A DNA stretch of 6,778 nucleotides from CAYWEP01 sp964613075. GTDB taxonomy: Bacteria > Patescibacteriota > Microgenomatia > Levybacterales > UBA12049. The number at the start of each line of letters is the position of its first letter. Within the stretch, counting starts at the first letter, position 1. Made by a program: the position numbers and the translations under genes. The DNA is taken from NCBI GenBank assembly GCA_964613075.1, contig CAZTFV010000058.1:1-6778 (forward strand), in the 5' to 3' direction. The notes under the pieces were generated by a model. That model worked only from the letters and a program-made list of their open reading frames with translations, was not told the origin of the DNA and did no database searches. This document shows positions 4,655 through 6,778 of this stretch, in pieces.

Positions 4655-4770
4655 TAACTCATGTTACGCAATACTTCCCTTGGTCATTCCCATGAAAATG
4701 GGAATCTATACAAATAACGTTCTGGATTCCCGCCTACGCGGGAATGACAGTGCGTAAGGTGAGTTAGTAA
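4651..4770. mobile_element. 120-bp MITE-like element with two dRS3-like hairpins
   Basis: Terminal inverted repeats of 20 bp (4651-4670 and 4751-4770, starting TTAGTAACTCA / TTACTAACTCA) match at 17 of 20 positions. Inside are two perfect 8-bp stems with 4-nt loops: ATTCCCAT-GAAA-ATGGGAAT (4686-4705) and ATTCCCGC-CTAC-GCGGGAAT (4726-4745). Both fit the ATTCCC-N8-GGGAAT pattern of the dRS3 repeats known from Neisseria and of similar repeats elsewhere. TTAGTAACT also occurs as a 9-bp direct repeat at 4651-4659 and 4764-4772, which may be a target duplication, though its near-palindromic sequence leaves this ambiguous. There is no transposase ORF. Confidence 0.75.
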
Positions 4771-4779
4771 CTTTTTTCC

Positions 4780-4808
4780 TTGCATCAATCTCCTGTTTAG
4801 TTTACAAT
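4780..4808 (+). promoter_or_regulatory. Promoter of the histidine kinase gene
   Basis: TTGCAT (4780-4785), a 17-nt spacer and TACAAT (4803-4808). The transcript should begin near 4815, giving a leader of about 24 nt to ATG 4839. The leader can form a small hairpin, CTGCC (4815-4819) with GGCAG (4829-4833). Unlike most genes here, this one is not predicted to be leaderless. Confidence 0.6.
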
Positions 4809-4838
4809 CAAACGCTGCCTTTTTTTGTGGCAGAAAAG

Positions 4839-6704
4839 ATGAAGACACATCGGAGACGATCAGAAACAAAAAAACAACCCCCTTTCTTGCTGATAATCCG
4901 GCAGATAACCGATCAGTCGCAACGCTTGCGTCAATTTCTCATTCACTTTTTCCAGATCTTCGGATTCCCCAGTAGAAATTTTTCGTTTCAAGCGAAAAAG
5001 CCGCCATTTCAGCGGCGTTACGGCTTTGCGCTTTTGGCGGTTTCAAGTTTTACTCTCCTTCACGTACTTCTGGATCCATATATGAGCACTACCGAACCGC
5101 TTTTGATTTTTATCTTCGCCGTGCTTTTCAGCGCCTGGTATGGCGGACTGGGGCCGGGGCTTCTTGCAACGATACTCTCAACGCTTATCGGAGCGTATTT
5201 CTTCATAGCACCCTATTACACATTTACATCCATAAGTCTTGGCGAGGACATAGGGATACTCATTTTCTTCACGGAGGGGGTACTCATAAGCGTTCTCAAC
5301 GAAGCGCTTCATTTTGCCAACCGGAGTTTGAGCAGTACGCTTGAAAGCATTTCCGATGCATTTGTCTCCTATGACCGGAAGCTTCGCTACACCTATGTCA
5401 ATGAAAAAGCGGAAGAACTGCTAAAAAAACCAAAAGAAGAACTCCTGGGAAAGAAATTTTTGGATGTGTTCCCTCATGCAAGAAATTCCCCGTTTCACAA
5501 AAAGGTCATCATGGCGCTAAGAAAGAAGAAGCCGCAGCGGCTGGAGTACTATTCATCATATCTGAAAACATGGTTTGATGACCATATCTATCCGTCTGAA
5601 GAGGGAGTCTCTATATACTTTACCGATATCACGAGGAGGAAAATCCAGGAAGAAACGACTGCGGAGCTTGCGACAATTGTCACATCATCAGACGATGCGA
5701 TCATCAGCCGGGACCTCCCCGGTATTATTAAAACCTGGAATAAAGGCGCTGAAAAACTGTATGGATTCACGGCAAAGGAAGCAATCGGAAAGCATATTGC
5801 TATTACTGTACCACCAGATAAACAGCACGAAATCGTCAGTGCTCAAGTGCTTCGCAGACGCGTTCGCCCGATTGAGAATTTCGAAACAGTGCGAATACGA
5901 AAAGATGGGAAACGAATCAGTGTATCAATAACTATTTCGTCTATTCGCAATGAAAAAGGGAGATTAATTGGGGCATCAGTCATCTCTCGAGATATCTCAG
6001 AACGAAAAGATCTTGAGCGGCGACGTGATGAATTCGTGAGCATCGCAAGTCACGAACTGAAGACGCCGATCACGACAATCAAAGCATTTGCGCAGATTGC
6101 AGCAAAACGACTCATGCAGCAAGGCGATAAAGCAAACGTCTATTTTCTGGAAAATATCAATAAGCAAACCGATAAGCTGGCCATACTTGTCAACGATCTG
6201 CTTGATGTAAATAAAATTCAGGCGGGAAAGTTAATCTTTACGAAAAAAGAATTCGATTTTGATGCTATGCTGAAAAAAATTATTATTGACTTTCAGTATA
6301 CAACCCAGACGCACCAAATCATAAATGAAGGTCAGACCGGGAAGAAAATCGTAGGAGATGAGGATCGTATCGGCCAGGTAGTCATCAATCTCCTCTCAAA
6401 CGCAATAAAATACTCTCAGGGCAAAGACAAAGTAATTGTCCGCTCCACGGCAGATAAAAAAAGTATTACGGTAAGCGTACAGGATTTTGGTATCGGTATT
6501 CCCAGGGAAAAGCTGAAAAAAGTGTTTGACCGCTTCTATCGCGTTTCGGAAATGGAAACAGGCGGCATGGGAGGATTTGGGCTGGGACTGTATATATCCA
6601 GCGAAATTGTCAAGCGGCACCATGGTAAAATATGGGCAGAAAGCGAGGAAGGTAAAGGTGCAACTTTTTATTTCCGTTTACCTCTTATGGAGCCCCACGG
6701 CTAA
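4839..6704 (+). CDS. Hybrid-input sensor histidine kinase (DUF4118-PAS-PAS-HisKA-HATPase)
   Basis: A 621-residue membrane kinase. A basic N-terminus is followed by a KdpD-type DUF4118 membrane domain (about 62-156, four helices, with AWYGGLGPGLLATILSTLIGAY features). PAS 1 spans about 167-266 (LESISDAFVSYD ... YVNEKAEELL) and PAS 2 about 276-389 (SSDDAIISRD ... ISRDISERK). The HisKA helix carries the phosphoacceptor H405 in SHELKTP. The ATPase domain has the N box NLLSNAIKYS (N521), the G1 box DFGIGIP (549-555), the F box FDRFYR and the G2 box GGFGLGL (578-584), so all catalytic motifs are intact. It should autophosphorylate on H405 and pass phosphate to a response regulator, none of which is visible here. 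GTG 4827 in frame (MAEKMKTH) is an alternative start; neither has a Shine-Dalgarno. The last residues (EPHG) and the stop come from a repeat hairpin. Confidence 0.9.
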   Translation: MKTHRRRSETKKQPPFLLIIRQITDQSQRLRQFLIHFFQIFGFPSRNFSFQAKKPPFQRRYGFALLAVSSFTLLHVLLDPYMSTTEPLLIFIFAVLFSAWYGGLGPGLLATILSTLIGAYFFIAPYYTFTSISLGEDIGILIFFTEGVLISVLNEALHFANRSLSSTLESISDAFVSYDRKLRYTYVNEKAEELLKKPKEELLGKKFLDVFPHARNSPFHKKVIMALRKKKPQRLEYYSSYLKTWFDDHIYPSEEGVSIYFTDITRRKIQEETTAELATIVTSSDDAIISRDLPGIIKTWNKGAEKLYGFTAKEAIGKHIAITVPPDKQHEIVSAQVLRRRVRPIENFETVRIRKDGKRISVSITISSIRNEKGRLIGASVISRDISERKDLERRRDEFVSIASHELKTPITTIKAFAQIAAKRLMQQGDKANVYFLENINKQTDKLAILVNDLLDVNKIQAGKLIFTKKEFDFDAMLKKIIIDFQYTTQTHQIINEGQTGKKIVGDEDRIGQVVINLLSNAIKYSQGKDKVIVRSTADKKSITVSVQDFGIGIPREKLKKVFDRFYRVSEMETGGMGGFGLGLYISSEIVKRHHGKIWAESEEGKGATFYFRLPLMEPHG

Positions 6705-6715
6705 AGCCGTGGTGC
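6692..6715. repeat. REP-like hairpin overlapping the kinase stop codon
   Basis: CCACGGC (6695-6701), loop TAAA (6702-6705), GCCGTGG (6706-6712), with two further pairs outside a mismatch at 6694/6713. The TAA stop of the kinase is the first three bases of the loop. The sequence matches a common dispersed hairpin type in bacteria that resembles REP/RAYT-type or IS200/IS605-type end hairpins; no such transposase is in the window. It could also act as a transcript-end structure, although no T-run follows. Confidence 0.65.
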
Positions 6716-6723
6716 CTTAAATT

Positions 6724-6770
6724 ACCCCCCTTCGCCAGGTGCCAGACGGTACCTGGCTTCGGAGGGGTTA
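6724..6770. repeat. Imperfect palindrome at the right edge
   Basis: GCCAGGTGCC (6734-6743) pairs with GGTACCTGGC (6748-6757), one pair being G-T, across an AGAC-type loop; outer C-rich and G-rich arms (6725-6730 and 6761-6767) extend the stem imperfectly. No T-run follows. Its core resembles the hairpins at 610-682. Confidence 0.55.
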
Positions 6771-6778
6771 TCCGCCTA

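Noticed and set aside
5575..5931. 118-codon plus-strand frame inside the kinase gene
   Set aside because: It overlaps the PAS domains of the kinase in another frame; the kinase frame has clear domain motifs and this one has none.

Overview
The window looks like a piece of a small, AT-rich bacterial genome, most likely Candidate Phyla Radiation (Patescibacteria). Reasons: compact genes with short spacers, a VapBC-like pair with a long-tailed RHH antitoxin, lone copies of normally multi-partner proteins (an RnfD-like subunit, an orphan histidine kinase, a sigma fragment), and palindromic repeats of kinds often seen in such genomes, including a 20-bp palindrome of CCTGCCTGCC joined to its complement. 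The standard code fits, since no in-frame TGA needs to be read through. The phylum is an inference; no rRNA or ribosomal protein gene is present.

Layout. 1-502: a type II toxin-antitoxin operon on the minus strand (RHH antitoxin, then a PIN toxin cut by the window edge), with a consensus promoter whose spacer is a perfect palindrome. 503-733: non-coding, with two hairpins. 734-2108: a plus-strand pair, a DedA/VTT-like membrane protein and an RNase Z-like metallo-beta-lactamase hydrolase. 2148-2936 (minus) and 3026-3529 (plus): divergent genes for a stand-alone NQR2/RnfD-family membrane protein and a membrane-anchored NlpE-like CxxC protein, sharing an 89-bp promoter region that contains a 12-bp palindrome. 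3530-3809: a 132-bp palindromic MITE-like element. 3810-4463: a sigma-70-like protein with regions 3 and 4 but no region 2. 4464-4838: a strong promoter, the first 44 codons of a secreted protein whose stop codon is the edge of a second 120-bp MITE-like element, then the next promoter. 4839-6704: an orphan hybrid-sensor histidine kinase (DUF4118 membrane domain, two PAS domains, HisKA, HATPase) whose last codons and stop lie in a REP-like hairpin. 6705-6778: another palindrome.

Two threads run through the window. First, five genes (antitoxin, DedA-like, RnfD-like, NlpE-like, sigma-like) have a -10 box ending exactly 6 or 7 nt before the ATG and no Shine-Dalgarno sequence, so their mRNAs are predicted to be leaderless; this also corrects two starts (3026 rather than 2990, and 3810 rather than 3774). 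Second, palindromic mobile repeats shape the gene ends: one truncates a secreted protein and another supplies the stop codon of the histidine kinase. Several proteins act at the cell envelope or in signalling (DedA-like, RnfD-like, NlpE-like, kinase, sigma-like), but nothing in the sequence proves that they form one pathway.
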